DNA of 64,000 bases from Bacillota bacterium (GCA_023386345.1 JAEWJT010000015.1:124001-188000), one strand, 5' to 3'; positions 51,521 through 60,224 are shown, counted from the first letter of the stretch. Notes: generated from the letters alone by a model not told the origin. Program-made: numbers and translations.

Positions 51521-52882
51521 TTACCGTATCCAGTGATAATCATATTCTAGATTATCGAGGATATCCTCATCTCCATAGATTCCACATACCATTTCTGTAT
51601 TTTTTGTCCTAGCAGATATTGGACAACCACCTAAACATACAAATTTATATGCACATTTTTTACATCTTTCATTTTTCATAACACTACGATTTAGAAGATT
51701 AGATACAGCAGTCTCGTCTATACTGATATTAGGGTAATATGTGCCAACTACACCGTCACTTTCGTGAACGCAATCGCAAAAATACACTTTCCCATTACAG
51801 GAAAAGTAATAATTTTTAAGAAACTGACTGTTACACCTTTGATGTTTTGGTATATAAGGCTCATTTTTAGGTCTATTAAGAATCTTAAACAATGACGAAT
51901 AGCTAGGTAATGTAGGGGGAGCCGAGTTAAGTCCTTCCATATATACTTGTATTTTTCGAATATCATATTTGTTGTTCGATTCTTCGGATATATCTAATGA
52001 ATTTTGATAATCAAGGGTTATCCCTGAAAGATGCTCGTAATAGGGTGAGTTTGAGATATCATTTTCTTCTAAGAAATTTTTAAATTCCCCAAATCTTCGA
52101 TAATTTGTTTTGTCTAAAACCGTTTTGATTTTTACATTTACCCCATCAGTTAATAACTTTTGCACACCGGAGATTATTTCGTCGTATATTCTATTATCTG
52201 ATTTAACACTTGAATAACGGCGATCCATATGCACATCCCTTACCCCATCTATTGAAACATGAATCTCCTCAAATCTTGAAAGAGGAAGATCATTGTAATA
52301 TTTCAATAGATTCACACCGTTAGTAAATAACAAGAATTTTGACTTTTCCCATTTTAAAGCTATGTAATTTATTAAGTCGACTGTATCTTTGTTTATCAAT
52401 GGTTCACCACCAGTTATCCTAATATATGGGATTTCAGCAATTTTATTTTGATCATCAGCATAAGTACGATAGAATTCAAAAATAGCATCCACATGGTCTT
52501 TTGTCATATTTGACCCACTATTTAAACGTGGATGTATATAACAATAAGAACAACTCATGTTGCATGCTCTTGTCAATTCTATAGAAAATCTATAATCTTC
52601 AGCATGATTATTTTTTAGGTTAAAACATCCCGACTCAATTAATTTATCCTCAAAAATTCTACGTCTATCATCTGTTAGAAACTGATTCTCACTAATTAGC
52701 TTATTGTATAACCCAGCTTCAGCTTCATCGAAAGATATTATCCCATCCTTATTAGCCATACTTCTTATTAATGCGATTTCTTGATTATTAAGTAACCTTC
52801 TCCTACCCGAAAGCAAGTTAAGCAGAAAAGGTTGAAATTTATCCGAGTTTTTGTTTATTAATAAATTGTTAAAAATTAACAC
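51521..52882 (-). CDS. Radical SAM/SPASM peptide maturase
   Basis: The 453-residue protein has an N-terminal helical extension (1-95), then the radical SAM core with C107, C111 and C114 in ACNMSCSYCYIHPRL for the SAM-binding 4Fe-4S cluster, the RITGGEPL motif near residue 155 and VSIDGVRDVHMDRR near 210. The C-terminal SPASM region carries many cysteines (RCNSQF, FSCNGKVYFCDC, CKKCAYKFVCLGGC, VCGIYG) for auxiliary clusters. SPASM enzymes cross-link or epimerise residues in RiPP precursors (thioether or C-C bonds). The GTG start follows GAGGG. It lies 41 bases after the M50 protease gene. Its substrate is presumably the precursor at 53767-53946. Confidence 0.9.
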   Translation of the reverse strand: MLIFNNLLINKNSDKFQPFLLNLLSGRRRLLNNQEIALIRSMANKDGIISFDEAEAGLYNKLISENQFLTDDRRRIFEDKLIESGCFNLKNNHAEDYRFSIELTRACNMSCSYCYIHPRLNSGSNMTKDHVDAIFEFYRTYADDQNKIAEIPYIRITGGEPLINKDTVDLINYIALKWEKSKFLLFTNGVNLLKYYNDLPLSRFEEIHVSIDGVRDVHMDRRYSSVKSDNRIYDEIISGVQKLLTDGVNVKIKTVLDKTNYRRFGEFKNFLEENDISNSPYYEHLSGITLDYQNSLDISEESNNKYDIRKIQVYMEGLNSAPPTLPSYSSLFKILNRPKNEPYIPKHQRCNSQFLKNYYFSCNGKVYFCDCVHESDGVVGTYYPNISIDETAVSNLLNRSVMKNERCKKCAYKFVCLGGCPISARTKNTEMVCGIYGDEDILDNLEYDYHWIR

Positions 52883-52923
52883 CGTGATACCCTCGCGTTT
52901 TTATTTTTGTTAAACAGCCATTT

Positions 52924-53418
52924 TCAACTATTGCTCTTTTCTCTTGCCTTTTTTAAGATTCTCATTCCATCACTAATATAACCATTGTAAGGTCCAAATG
53001 AATATTTCATCGGAATCGCGGTGAAAATAAATTGACATACATGCGCCCAAAAAGTAAACCCTAAAAACCAACCAAAATTTTGTTGCTCAAATGTTAGTTC
53101 GTTATTTTTAATGATTTGTAATAAAAAGATCAGTAAAATAATAGAAAACACATTTGCCAAAGGCCCACCAGCGAGCATCATAATGTACTGAAACTTAGAG
53201 CCTTTATATTTGGGCGTACAGTTGAAAAATCCAGTTGTCGGAAGAACCCTAACAGTAAGTTTTTTAAGTTTGATAATAGGCCTACCTTTTCCAATCGTAA
53301 TATGCCAGTTTTTGTCACGAAAGAATATGAGATACATAATAGCATGACCCATTTCATGAACAAGTACAGTCAAAGACATGAAAATCCATATAAATATAGA
53401 AAGCAATAAAATATTCAA
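52924..53418 (-). CDS. M50-family (site-2-type) membrane metalloprotease
   Basis: The 164-residue protein has three to four membrane helices. The zinc motif HEMGH lies at about residue 21 inside the first helix, with LAGGPLANVFSIILLIFLL near 82 and a C-terminal NGYISDGMRIL near 145 that supplies the third ligand (the family's N-x-x-S/P-D-G). Intramembrane proteases of this kind occur in RiPP clusters and may remove the leader or confer immunity. The TTG start at 53418 is uncertain: the frame is open upstream and the only good ribosome site, AAAGGATGG, is about 30 bases earlier, before ATT/ATA codons. It follows the precursor gene by 348 bases. Confidence 0.8.
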   Translation of the reverse strand: MNILLLSIFIWIFMSLTVLVHEMGHAIMYLIFFRDKNWHITIGKGRPIIKLKKLTVRVLPTTGFFNCTPKYKGSKFQYIMMLAGGPLANVFSIILLIFLLQIIKNNELTFEQQNFGWFLGFTFWAHVCQFIFTAIPMKYSFGPYNGYISDGMRILKKAREKSNS

Positions 53419-53550
53419 TAAATATTCTGCAATATATATAATAAAACACCATCCTTTGCATTATTTTAGAATAGTATAACGATAACTATTACTATTTATG
53501 AACTTAACCACTTCTAGATTCTATATCAAAATATACAAGATACTCAATCC

Positions 53551-53579
53551 ATTGACACTACCAACGAATTGATGTCAAT
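53551..53579. promoter_or_regulatory. Inverted repeat between precursor and protease genes
   Basis: ATTGACA (53551-53557) and TGTCAAT (53573-53579) form a 7-bp inverted repeat with a 15-base centre. On the minus strand it precedes the M50 gene by about 130 bases and includes a TTGACA that could be a -35 element, although no well-placed -10 box was found. It may be an operator or a weak hairpin. The rest of 53419-53766 holds no recognisable gene. Confidence 0.4.
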
Positions 53580-53766
53580 TTTTAATCTATAAATGGTATT
53601 ACAAACAATTTTTGAATACAAATGGAGAAGAATCTAATAGACAAATTATAACTTATCTATGTAGACTCCCTCCCATTTGTTGATCCATTACAAATCTTAT
53701 GACACTTTCGTTATGTACTAATAAACTTCAGCTCTGTTTTTTGACTGATAAACATATCTAACAAGT

Positions 53767-53946
53767 TTAATTACACAACCACTTAGTAATAATAGAAGGT
53801 ACAGAACAACAACAAGCTATAGTACTACCACCACTACCACCTGTACCACCAGAGCCTCCGCCGTCTTCTATATCATCAGAAGGAGTAGATAACGGAGTGA
53901 TTTTATCTTCTTCGACAGACCATATAAGGTCAATAATAGGTCCCAT
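53767..53946 (-). CDS. RiPP precursor peptide with Gly-rich spacer and CCCS core
   Basis: The 59-residue peptide begins with an acidic leader MGPIIDLIWSVEEDKITPLS, continues TPSDDIED, then has the spacer GGGSGGTGGSGG (residues 29-40). The core STIACCCSVPSIITKWLCN is rich in Cys, Ser and Thr. Such a Cys/Ser/Thr-dense C terminus directly upstream of YcaO and SagB-type genes is the mark of an azole-modified precursor (SagA-like). C45-C47 and S48 are prime cyclisation sites, while C58 or the Ser/Thr residues could be radical SAM targets. The ATG at 53946 lies 8 bases after AAGGAGG, one of the strongest ribosome sites in the window, as expected for a highly expressed substrate. The in-frame GTG upstream overlaps that site. 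No homologue is recognised. Confidence 0.85.
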   Translation of the reverse strand: MGPIIDLIWSVEEDKITPLSTPSDDIEDGGGSGGTGGSGGSTIACCCSVPSIITKWLCN

Positions 53947-54108
53947 TTTTTTCACCTCCTTCCCTACTAAAAATTGTTATCAAATAGCCTAACTGTTTCT
54001 TGCATAACAATAAACAATCAGCTTATGATACTTAAAAATTAATGTGGCATCATAATGTTCCGTCAATATAAAGCTTACTGGTCCAATTACCACTTTCAAT
54101 AAAGAGGT

Positions 54109-54864
54109 TTAATCTTTGACAAAATGAGACTTTCCTACTGCGAAGCCATAAAAAACATTTTCAACTTTATGAACAAGGCCTATTAGATTGTCGATTTCAT
54201 CATCACTATTCATTCCCGCTCCAAGAGCTACTACACCTAAGTCCAGATATTCCGCTGTTAGATATAAATTTTGGCTCATATGACCAGCATCAAGTAAAAT
54301 AAATCTGTAACCTCTTTCTCCATACTTTTCCATGCTTCTTTCAAAAACCATAGAAAAGAAAATTATACAGGGGGCATTTGATACAAATGGTTGATTTTTG
54401 TAAAATTCATGCATTTGATTATTATAATCCCCCGTCTTAATAAGCTCCAATGAGTTTTCAATAACATTGTAATGGTAGATTCCAAGCTCTATGTCATCCG
54501 AGCGTAAGATAACCGGATATACCTCTATAGGGTAACGTCCACCTGCACTAGCATATGTACGTAAACTCATGCCTAAAAAGTCAATACCACGCAACCCAAA
54601 GCTTAGTGTCAATAATTTGGAAAGTTCCTGAAGTCCAATACCGTCCTGAGCAAAGGTCCTTGTACTTTTACGCGATAATAGTATTCGTATAAAGTCATTT
54701 TTATTCTGTTCTTCATCAGAACAATCAATCTTATCAAGCTTAATAGTTTTTGAGCTAGGGTATATCTTGCACTGAGTTCGGAAATCAAAGGCTCGAAGTT
54801 CTGACAAAGCTTTTGTATTTTCGTGATACTCCATAGCAAAGCTACGCTTAGGAATTTTACTCAT
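54109..54864 (-). CDS. SagB-type FMN-dependent azoline dehydrogenase
   Basis: The 251-residue protein belongs to the nitroreductase fold. It has the FMN-binding LLSRKSTRTF near residue 63, the hallmark YASAGGRYPIEVYPV at 105-119, and DAGHMSQNLYLTAEYLDLG near 193. SagB-type enzymes oxidise thiazolines and oxazolines to thiazoles and oxazoles. It lies between the YcaO gene (27-base gap) and the precursor gene (162-base gap). The ATG follows AAAGGATATAACAATAAT. It is shorter than SagB proteins that carry an extra N-terminal domain. The assignment is strong from both motif and context. Confidence 0.92.
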   Translation of the reverse strand: MSKIPKRSFAMEYHENTKALSELRAFDFRTQCKIYPSSKTIKLDKIDCSDEEQNKNDFIRILLSRKSTRTFAQDGIGLQELSKLLTLSFGLRGIDFLGMSLRTYASAGGRYPIEVYPVILRSDDIELGIYHYNVIENSLELIKTGDYNNQMHEFYKNQPFVSNAPCIIFFSMVFERSMEKYGERGYRFILLDAGHMSQNLYLTAEYLDLGVVALGAGMNSDDEIDNLIGLVHKVENVFYGFAVGKSHFVKD

Positions 54865-54891
54865 ATTATTGTTATATCCTTTCTAATATGT

Positions 54892-56259
54892 TCATGGAAA
54901 TGGATGAGGAGCACTATTTATTTGAGCATTGTATTTTTTTTGATACTCTTGTAGCCTTCTATTTTTTAGTTGCCTAAACTTATGTGAATACTCCAAATCA
55001 TTATATCCACTTATAATTGCTCTCACAACACGAAAACCACATTCGCGTATTTCATGTCGAGTAATATCTGCAGTAAATATCGGTTGATTTTTCTGTCTAA
55101 ATAGCTCTACTAAGTATTCCATAATTTCCTCATCCGAACCCTTAAAAAAATCTTTCATGTCGCTAAGATTAATATGACAATTTGATGCTGAAATAAAATC
55201 AATCTCATGACTGCGTCGTCCAGTACTATAATATAATGTATGCTTGTGTAAATCTGTAACTTCATGCTCTTTTAGAGTCTGACATGTTCTTTTTTCGTAC
55301 CCTATTAATTTTCCGTAGGCAAATGCCTGCGTTTGGCATAATTCTTCAAGAGACTTGAGTAGAGCTATCTCTGCGTTTACATGCGAGGCTGCTGAAACAA
55401 TAAGACCAAATGAATCTGGATTATCATTCCTAATAAAAGTTAACACAGTATAAATACCTTCTGTTCTACTTATATCATAAATAAACAAATGATCTTCTCC
55501 TACTAAATGCTTACATATATGATTATAGAGATTAGTAAGTGCAAGACTACGAATACTATCTATCACAATGCGAATGCCCGCAAGTTTCAACAGCCATGTT
55601 AGCATAAAAGAGTCACGCTCTACCACTTCGCATAAAGCACTAATAGCGGCTTGATAATAGTCTGCACCACAAGCAAGTCCAGTAGACATCCATGAGATAT
55701 GAGGTTGTTCTCCTCGAAGAAGTTCTATGCCTAAAAATACTTTTTGTGCTGGCAACCAAATATCCCTTCCATTAAGTAAGTCTTTTCCCTTAACCCATGA
55801 AATATGGCTATGTGTGAAATAGCGTTCATACGGAAACTCTATTTCATCATATAAACAATCTTCAAAATGTATTAGTTCGCTGAAATCAAGACATTCTTGA
55901 TTTGTTTTCAGGTGGTTATAAGAATCATAAATAATATCTACATCATGATCATTACTAATATTATTTCCACAATATCTTTCAATAAATTCACCGTAGGCTT
56001 TTACTTTGCTTTTTTCTCGAGTTAATGCCACTCCTCCTCCATCCCAAGTACTGAAATGCACATTTTCAACATGTGCGTGAAACATTGGAATTACATTACT
56101 AATCGTATATCTATTTGAAACAAGCGCTATGCTTGTGTGATTCAAATCATACACGATACTTTTATTGGCTAACCCATATTTATTGGAATAAATTCGTTCC
56201 ATTTTTTTTAAAGTTTTGCTAATTTCAATATCAGCATTAAGCATACTTTTACTTTTCAT
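54892..56259 (-). CDS. YcaO cyclodehydratase (SagD-like)
   Basis: The 455-residue protein is a YcaO enzyme. The ATP-binding motifs SKVKAYGEFIERYCG near residue 85 and AISALCEVVERDSFMLTW near 205 carry the conserved glutamates and arginines. SLEELCQTQAF lies near 312 and the protein ends in the Pro-rich PHPFP. A C-terminal PxPxP motif is typical of azoline-forming YcaO proteins. It uses ATP to convert Cys, Ser or Thr of the precursor into azolines, with the ThiF-like partner encoded just upstream presenting the leader peptide. The gene follows the ThiF-like gene by 6 bases, indicating coupling. Confidence 0.94.
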   Translation of the reverse strand: MKSKSMLNADIEISKTLKKMERIYSNKYGLANKSIVYDLNHTSIALVSNRYTISNVIPMFHAHVENVHFSTWDGGGVALTREKSKVKAYGEFIERYCGNNISNDHDVDIIYDSYNHLKTNQECLDFSELIHFEDCLYDEIEFPYERYFTHSHISWVKGKDLLNGRDIWLPAQKVFLGIELLRGEQPHISWMSTGLACGADYYQAAISALCEVVERDSFMLTWLLKLAGIRIVIDSIRSLALTNLYNHICKHLVGEDHLFIYDISRTEGIYTVLTFIRNDNPDSFGLIVSAASHVNAEIALLKSLEELCQTQAFAYGKLIGYEKRTCQTLKEHEVTDLHKHTLYYSTGRRSHEIDFISASNCHINLSDMKDFFKGSDEEIMEYLVELFRQKNQPIFTADITRHEIRECGFRVVRAIISGYNDLEYSHKFRQLKNRRLQEYQKKYNAQINSAPHPFP

Positions 56260-56265
56260 GTAAAC

Positions 56266-57303
56266 TCACAACCTTTCCGAGCAGACAGGACACAAATGGT
56301 ACCTAAAAATTGTGTCCGTTTGAACTTCAAAGTCAATGCAATTTACACGCACGACTTGGTTTAACAAATTGCATTTTAGACCTGTCAGTAACTTCATAAT
56401 TTCAGAACATGCAATGGCAGACGATAAAGAATTTATATAATATATGGAATATAATCCTACTGATTTTTCCCGTAAATCTTCATGCAACTTACTATCTTCA
56501 TGTAAATTATCAAATATATATTTATCTTCGCTCATGTTAGAAATTTCTCTAGTGCGCAAACAAGAATAGCAACACGTTTTATTAGGAATAAATAATGGCC
56601 CGATTTCTGAATAATCACCATCTATCATTATTCGAATCCACCTTTTATTCTTTTCGATACACAATTCATTTACTTGTTCGAATAGATAATGGTCACTATA
56701 ATTACTCGATGCAATAATAAAATCACTTTTATCAATAAACGAATTCATATATAGTGGGTCTGATAGATTTGTATAATTTGTAATATTGACAGTACTGTTT
56801 TCGGTAATTTTGCTAAGATTTGATGTTCTGTCTGTAATTACAATATTAAAATTAAATAGCAAACCTCCATTTGTCAAATCGTTAAGTAAGCAGTTAACTA
56901 ATTGATTCGTCCCAATAATTCCAACATGCATAGGAGCTAATTCATCTATTATTTCCCGCAAATGTTTTCCGCCCAAGGTATAGTATAGTGTCTTATCTAC
57001 AAAGTCCTTGTCGTACTTTTGTAAAGTTTCGGAAGAACACTCATCAATCAAAATGCTTTTATCCACAAGAAAACCTAGCATTTTCTGGAGAGAAGCCACA
57101 CTATATTTTTTAATTAGTGTTGAAATAACTTCATCAAAATTTGTTGGTTCTTTAAAACAATTGATTATATCCCTAACGGCTACAGAAATATTGTCTCCTT
57201 TTAACTTAAAGCGTCCTTTAAGTGTTTTTATCACTATAGTATTTGAATCAACAAATCTTATATCATTAGTTATGTTCACTGCATACCTTTTCATATCATT
57301 CAT
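56266..57303 (-). CDS. ThiF-like leader-binding protein (ocin-ThiF/SagC type)
   Basis: The 345-residue protein has an N-terminal winged-helix part (about 1-95), probably a RiPP recognition element, and a C-terminal E1/ThiF-like domain. The latter shows HVGIIGTNQLVNCLLNDL near residue 125 in place of the nucleotide-binding GxGxxG, FIASSNYSDHYLFE-like segments near 200, and the zinc cysteines KTCCYSCLRTRE near 243 and CPVCSERL at the very end. In azole clusters this protein binds the leader peptide and activates YcaO; it lacks a clear ATP motif, as usual. The ATG at 57303 lies 8 bases after GGAGG. It is the first gene of the biosynthetic operon. Confidence 0.87.
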   Translation of the reverse strand: MNDMKRYAVNITNDIRFVDSNTIVIKTLKGRFKLKGDNISVAVRDIINCFKEPTNFDEVISTLIKKYSVASLQKMLGFLVDKSILIDECSSETLQKYDKDFVDKTLYYTLGGKHLREIIDELAPMHVGIIGTNQLVNCLLNDLTNGGLLFNFNIVITDRTSNLSKITENSTVNITNYTNLSDPLYMNSFIDKSDFIIASSNYSDHYLFEQVNELCIEKNKRWIRIMIDGDYSEIGPLFIPNKTCCYSCLRTREISNMSEDKYIFDNLHEDSKLHEDLREKSVGLYSIYYINSLSSAIACSEIMKLLTGLKCNLLNQVVRVNCIDFEVQTDTIFRYHLCPVCSERL

Positions 57304-57332
57304 AACTAAATCCTCCGTCAATCATTATAATT

Positions 57333-57360
57333 CGTATAATACGTTGTAAAGATAATCTTT
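57333..57360. promoter_or_regulatory. Two adjacent palindromes upstream of the RiPP operon
   Basis: CGTAT-A-ATACG (57333-57343) and AAAGAT-A-ATCTTT (57348-57360) are perfect odd-centred palindromes, 30 to 57 bases upstream of the first biosynthetic gene. A TATAAT-like sequence (about 57327 on the minus strand) overlaps the first. They are good candidates for operators of the XRE-TPR regulators. Confidence 0.45.
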
Positions 57361-57756
57361 ACTTATTAATATATATATTTCAGTTCAATATAAATCGTAT
57401 ATCCTAAATATATTGTAATAAATTATCATATATTGTAGTATACTATTTATGGAAATGTTAAATTTACTATTTAAATATTTATTTTTTTATATATAATTAG
57501 AAAAATTTTACATTGTTGTAATTGTTACTCAAGTGTAAATCCATAAAGCAAATTCCACAGTATAAAAATAGTAGAATTTAGACTGAAAAATCAATGAATT
57601 TTAATAGAAAAAATTTATACAAAATGATATTTATAAAATAAAAAAAGATAAAAAACACAGAATAAAGATAAAGAATCACATAGCAAACAAGCTTAAAACA
57701 TAGATGTTTCAGACTAAGTTACACTATTTAAGAATTTAGTGTGTGGAATTTTTTAG

Positions 57757-58340
57757 TTATTTTTTAACAAGAGCTTTAGTAAGTTGTTTCAAATATTCGA
57801 GGATTAAACCACCAAATTAACTAGGTAGATTCAATATCTAAAATATTGGTTACACTAGTGCCATAAGTAAAAGAAAAAACTTCATAAGGCTCTTTGCCAT
57901 TTAAGTTTTTTCTTTTAACACTGCTAATGTGTGAAAACATCATGTTTAGTGTAGACTGCGTAAAATCATCAAAAGATTCTCCATTAGGAGCAATATCACG
58001 TATTATTTTTGATAAGATTATACGGATTGTAGAACAAAATTAAGATTTAGCTTCTCCATCTAAATCTTCTTGAAATACCGATACATTGGAAAATTCTCCG
58101 CTATTATCAGTATGCAATAATGGGAAAATATAACTAACCCGCAATTGTTTTTTTATAAAAGATAATTTTTAAATTTTGATTTTTTCTGAAACTTCAGATA
58201 ATTTATTTTCTAAAAGAAAACTTGCAATAGAATAACAGAATGTGAAGTCAATGGTCATTATGGTCTTATCTCATTCTAAATATTTCTAAAATTAAATCCT
58301 ACTCTAATTCATTTAAATCTATTCCCAGACCAATTTCCAT
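57757..58340 (-). pseudogene. Decayed IS30-family transposase
   Basis: Minus-strand fragments match the C-terminal half of IS30-type transposases: HTDNSGEFSNVSVFQED, then APNGESFDDFTQSTLNMMFS and HISSVKRKNLNGKEPYEVFS, then FTYGTSVTNILDI. Stop codons and frame changes interrupt it, and the N-terminal helix-turn-helix domain is missing. A frame beginning MEIGLGIDLNELE at 58340 marks the upstream limit. It fills most of the 1.28 kb between the RiPP operon and the EamA gene; 57361-57756 shows no gene. Confidence 0.8.
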
Positions 58341-58377
58341 TTACTTATCTCCTGTTGAATTTACTTTAGTAATTTAA
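58335..58377. repeat. IS30-end-like sequence, right of the RiPP island
   Basis: TTCCATTTACTTATCTCCTG, then TTGAATTTACTTTAGTAA resembles 46930-46972 in the same orientation. It adjoins the 5' end of the decayed IS30-type transposase. Confidence 0.4.
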
Positions 58378-58379
58378 TT

Positions 58380-58510
58380 AAAAAAGATTGTAATTATATT
58401 ATAAAAAGTGTATACTAAATTGTATAATTTATTTAGGACATACCCTAATCAATCTTTATTGTAAAGACTCTATAAAAATCAAGTTGAAAGCTTAGATTTA
58501 TTAATTTTTG
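58380..58510 (+). repeat. Intergenic repeat with promoter and terminator, copy 2 (possible small RNA)
   Basis: This copy matches 39520-39645 over about 120 bases, best at GTGTATACTNAATTGTATAA. TTGTAA and TATACT have a 17-base spacer here (58388-58416). The terminal hairpin is weaker (AAATCAAG against CTTAGATTT) and is followed by ATTAATTTTTG. It could supply the promoter of the EamA gene by read-through, or make a short RNA. Confidence 0.5.
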
Positions 58511-58583
58511 CTTTTTTTAGTGTTGTTTATACTTTGTAAAGATTTAAAATTAAGATTGACATTACATTAGAGAGGACATTTTC

Positions 58584-59471
58584 ATGAAAAGTACTTTGAA
58601 ATCATATTTTTTTATATTATCCGTAAGCCTTTTTTGGGGGTTTTCATTCATAAGCACTAAGATTTGCTTGCAGTGGTTTACACCTTTTTCACTGGCGTTT
58701 TTTAGATTTTTAATAGCTTCTGTTGTCTTATTTTTAACACTGAAATTGACGAAACAGGATATTAAAATTGATAAAAAAGACATAGGAAGACTTGTACTAT
58801 GCGGTTTATTTGGAGTGTTTATATATTTTGCAACTGAAAATCTTGCGATTAAGATGCTGTCAGCATCCTTGACATCAATTTTCTTAGCACTTTTACCTGC
58901 ATTCACTATAATAGCTGATTATATTGTATTAAAATCACCTTTTACAAAGCAGAAGGTTTTTAGCGTCTTATTATCTGTTATAGGAGCTGTTTTAGTTGCA
59001 GGCTTTAATATTAACGGCTCAGAAAATATGTTGCTTGGAGTTATATTAATAGTATTATCAATGATTGCATGGGTTATATTCAGCTATTTATCACTTCCTA
59101 TGCAAAACAAGTATCATCCTTTAAAGGTGACCTTTTATCAAAACCTGTTCGGAATGTTTTTCTTTATGCTAACTATGCCATTTAATATACCAAGCTTTGA
59201 GGGTTTTAATATGACTGGATTATTGCATATGCTGTTCTTAGGTGTAATATGCTCTGCCATTTGCTATCTGTTTTACAATATCGCAATTAAACATATTAGT
59301 CTTGTAATTTGCAGTATCTTTTTAAATCTAATGCCAATAATAACTATTGCAGCAAGTATGTTTATATTAAATGAAAAGATAAATTTTATACAAGGAATTG
59401 GCGCAGCACTTATAATAGGCTCTGTGTTTGTTGCGACGAGTAAAAGTAATAAAGAATCTGATGCGGAATAG
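58584..59471 (+). CDS. EamA-family transporter (DMT superfamily)
   Basis: The 295-residue membrane protein has ten predicted helices in two EamA halves. It begins MKSTLKSYFFILSVSLFWGF and has the typical SFISTKICLQWFTPFSLAFF and RFLIASVVLF near the start, and LNLMPIITIAASMFILNEKI near residue 250. It is probably an exporter of amino acids or metabolites; the cargo is unknown. GAGGACATTTTC precedes the ATG. It is monocistronic, with a terminator at 59509-59547. Confidence 0.88.
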   Translation: MKSTLKSYFFILSVSLFWGFSFISTKICLQWFTPFSLAFFRFLIASVVLFLTLKLTKQDIKIDKKDIGRLVLCGLFGVFIYFATENLAIKMLSASLTSIFLALLPAFTIIADYIVLKSPFTKQKVFSVLLSVIGAVLVAGFNINGSENMLLGVILIVLSMIAWVIFSYLSLPMQNKYHPLKVTFYQNLFGMFFFMLTMPFNIPSFEGFNMTGLLHMLFLGVICSAICYLFYNIAIKHISLVICSIFLNLMPIITIAASMFILNEKINFIQGIGAALIIGSVFVATSKSNKESDAE

Positions 59472-59508
59472 ATTTTATAGAATATATTAAAAATTTAAAC
59501 AAGAGAAA

Positions 59509-59547
59509 AAGCAAGTGCATTATTTAATTTTGCACTTGCTTTGTTTT
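59509..59547. terminator. Bidirectional intrinsic terminator
   Basis: AAGCAAGTGCA and TGCACTTGCTT pair and are followed by TGTTTTAT. It separates the EamA gene from the convergent YbaK-type gene. Confidence 0.8.
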
Positions 59548-59629
59548 ATATTACTGATTTATTTTTATGTATATATTTATGTCTCAACTTATTTAAGATT
59601 AAAATATGAATTATTACAACATTATTTTT

Positions 59630-60106
59630 TTATATCAAATCAACAAACTCTGCATTTATACATTCTTCTAGAGCTTTTGGGCTTAGCTTTACTTGAAGCC
59701 CTACTTGACCAGCACTTACAATTATTTTTTCATTAAGTGTTGCTGTTTCGTCTATAAATGTTTTATATAATTTTTTCATTCCTATTGGAGAACATCCACC
59801 GTGAACATATCCAGTGTTTTTTGTCAATTCTTTGAGTGGAAGCATTTGTATGTTTTTCTGCAATGAAGCTTTAGCAGCCTTTTTCAAATCCAGCTCAAAT
59901 TCTACAGGTATAACAAATACATACAGTTCTTTATCAGAGCCTACGGTTACAAGGGTTTTAAAAACTATCTCTCTTTTTTCTCCTACTTTATCTGCAACTG
60001 ATATCCCATCTATCTTACCATCATCAATGCTGTATTCAAAATATTCATATTCTATATTTAAGGAGTCTAAAATCCTCATAACATTTGTTTTATTTGGTTT
60101 TTTCAT
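59630..60106 (-). CDS. ybaK: YbaK/EbsC-type Cys-tRNA(Pro)/Cys-tRNA(Cys) deacylase
   Basis: The 158-residue protein starts MKKPNKTNVMRILDSLNIEY and has the YbaK core: REIVFKTLVTVGSDKELYVF near residue 45, the conserved KTL lysine, LKKAAKAS near 74 and the GGCSPIGMKK loop near 103. It hydrolyses mischarged Cys-tRNA(Pro) in trans. GGAGG precedes the ATG. It is monocistronic. Confidence 0.92.
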   Translation of the reverse strand: MKKPNKTNVMRILDSLNIEYEYFEYSIDDGKIDGISVADKVGEKREIVFKTLVTVGSDKELYVFVIPVEFELDLKKAAKASLQKNIQMLPLKELTKNTGYVHGGCSPIGMKKLYKTFIDETATLNEKIIVSAGQVGLQVKLSPKALEECINAEFVDLI

Positions 60107-60224
60107 ACTTCCTCCATAGTGCCATCTTGTTGCTTATTTTAATACTCTCTATATTATATTCAAATCTTATCTAAGATTTATATTGTCAATACTATTTGCA
60201 TTTCACATTTATAGTTAATATTAA

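Noticed and set aside
53767..53860. GGTGG/GGAGG-type repeats as a CRISPR-like or microsatellite array
   Set aside because: The repeats are short Gly/Ser/Thr codons of the precursor spacer, with no regular repeat-spacer structure.
54609..54839. Second minus-strand frame within the SagB-type gene
   Set aside because: It overlaps conserved FMN-binding motifs in the main frame and has no recognisable features.
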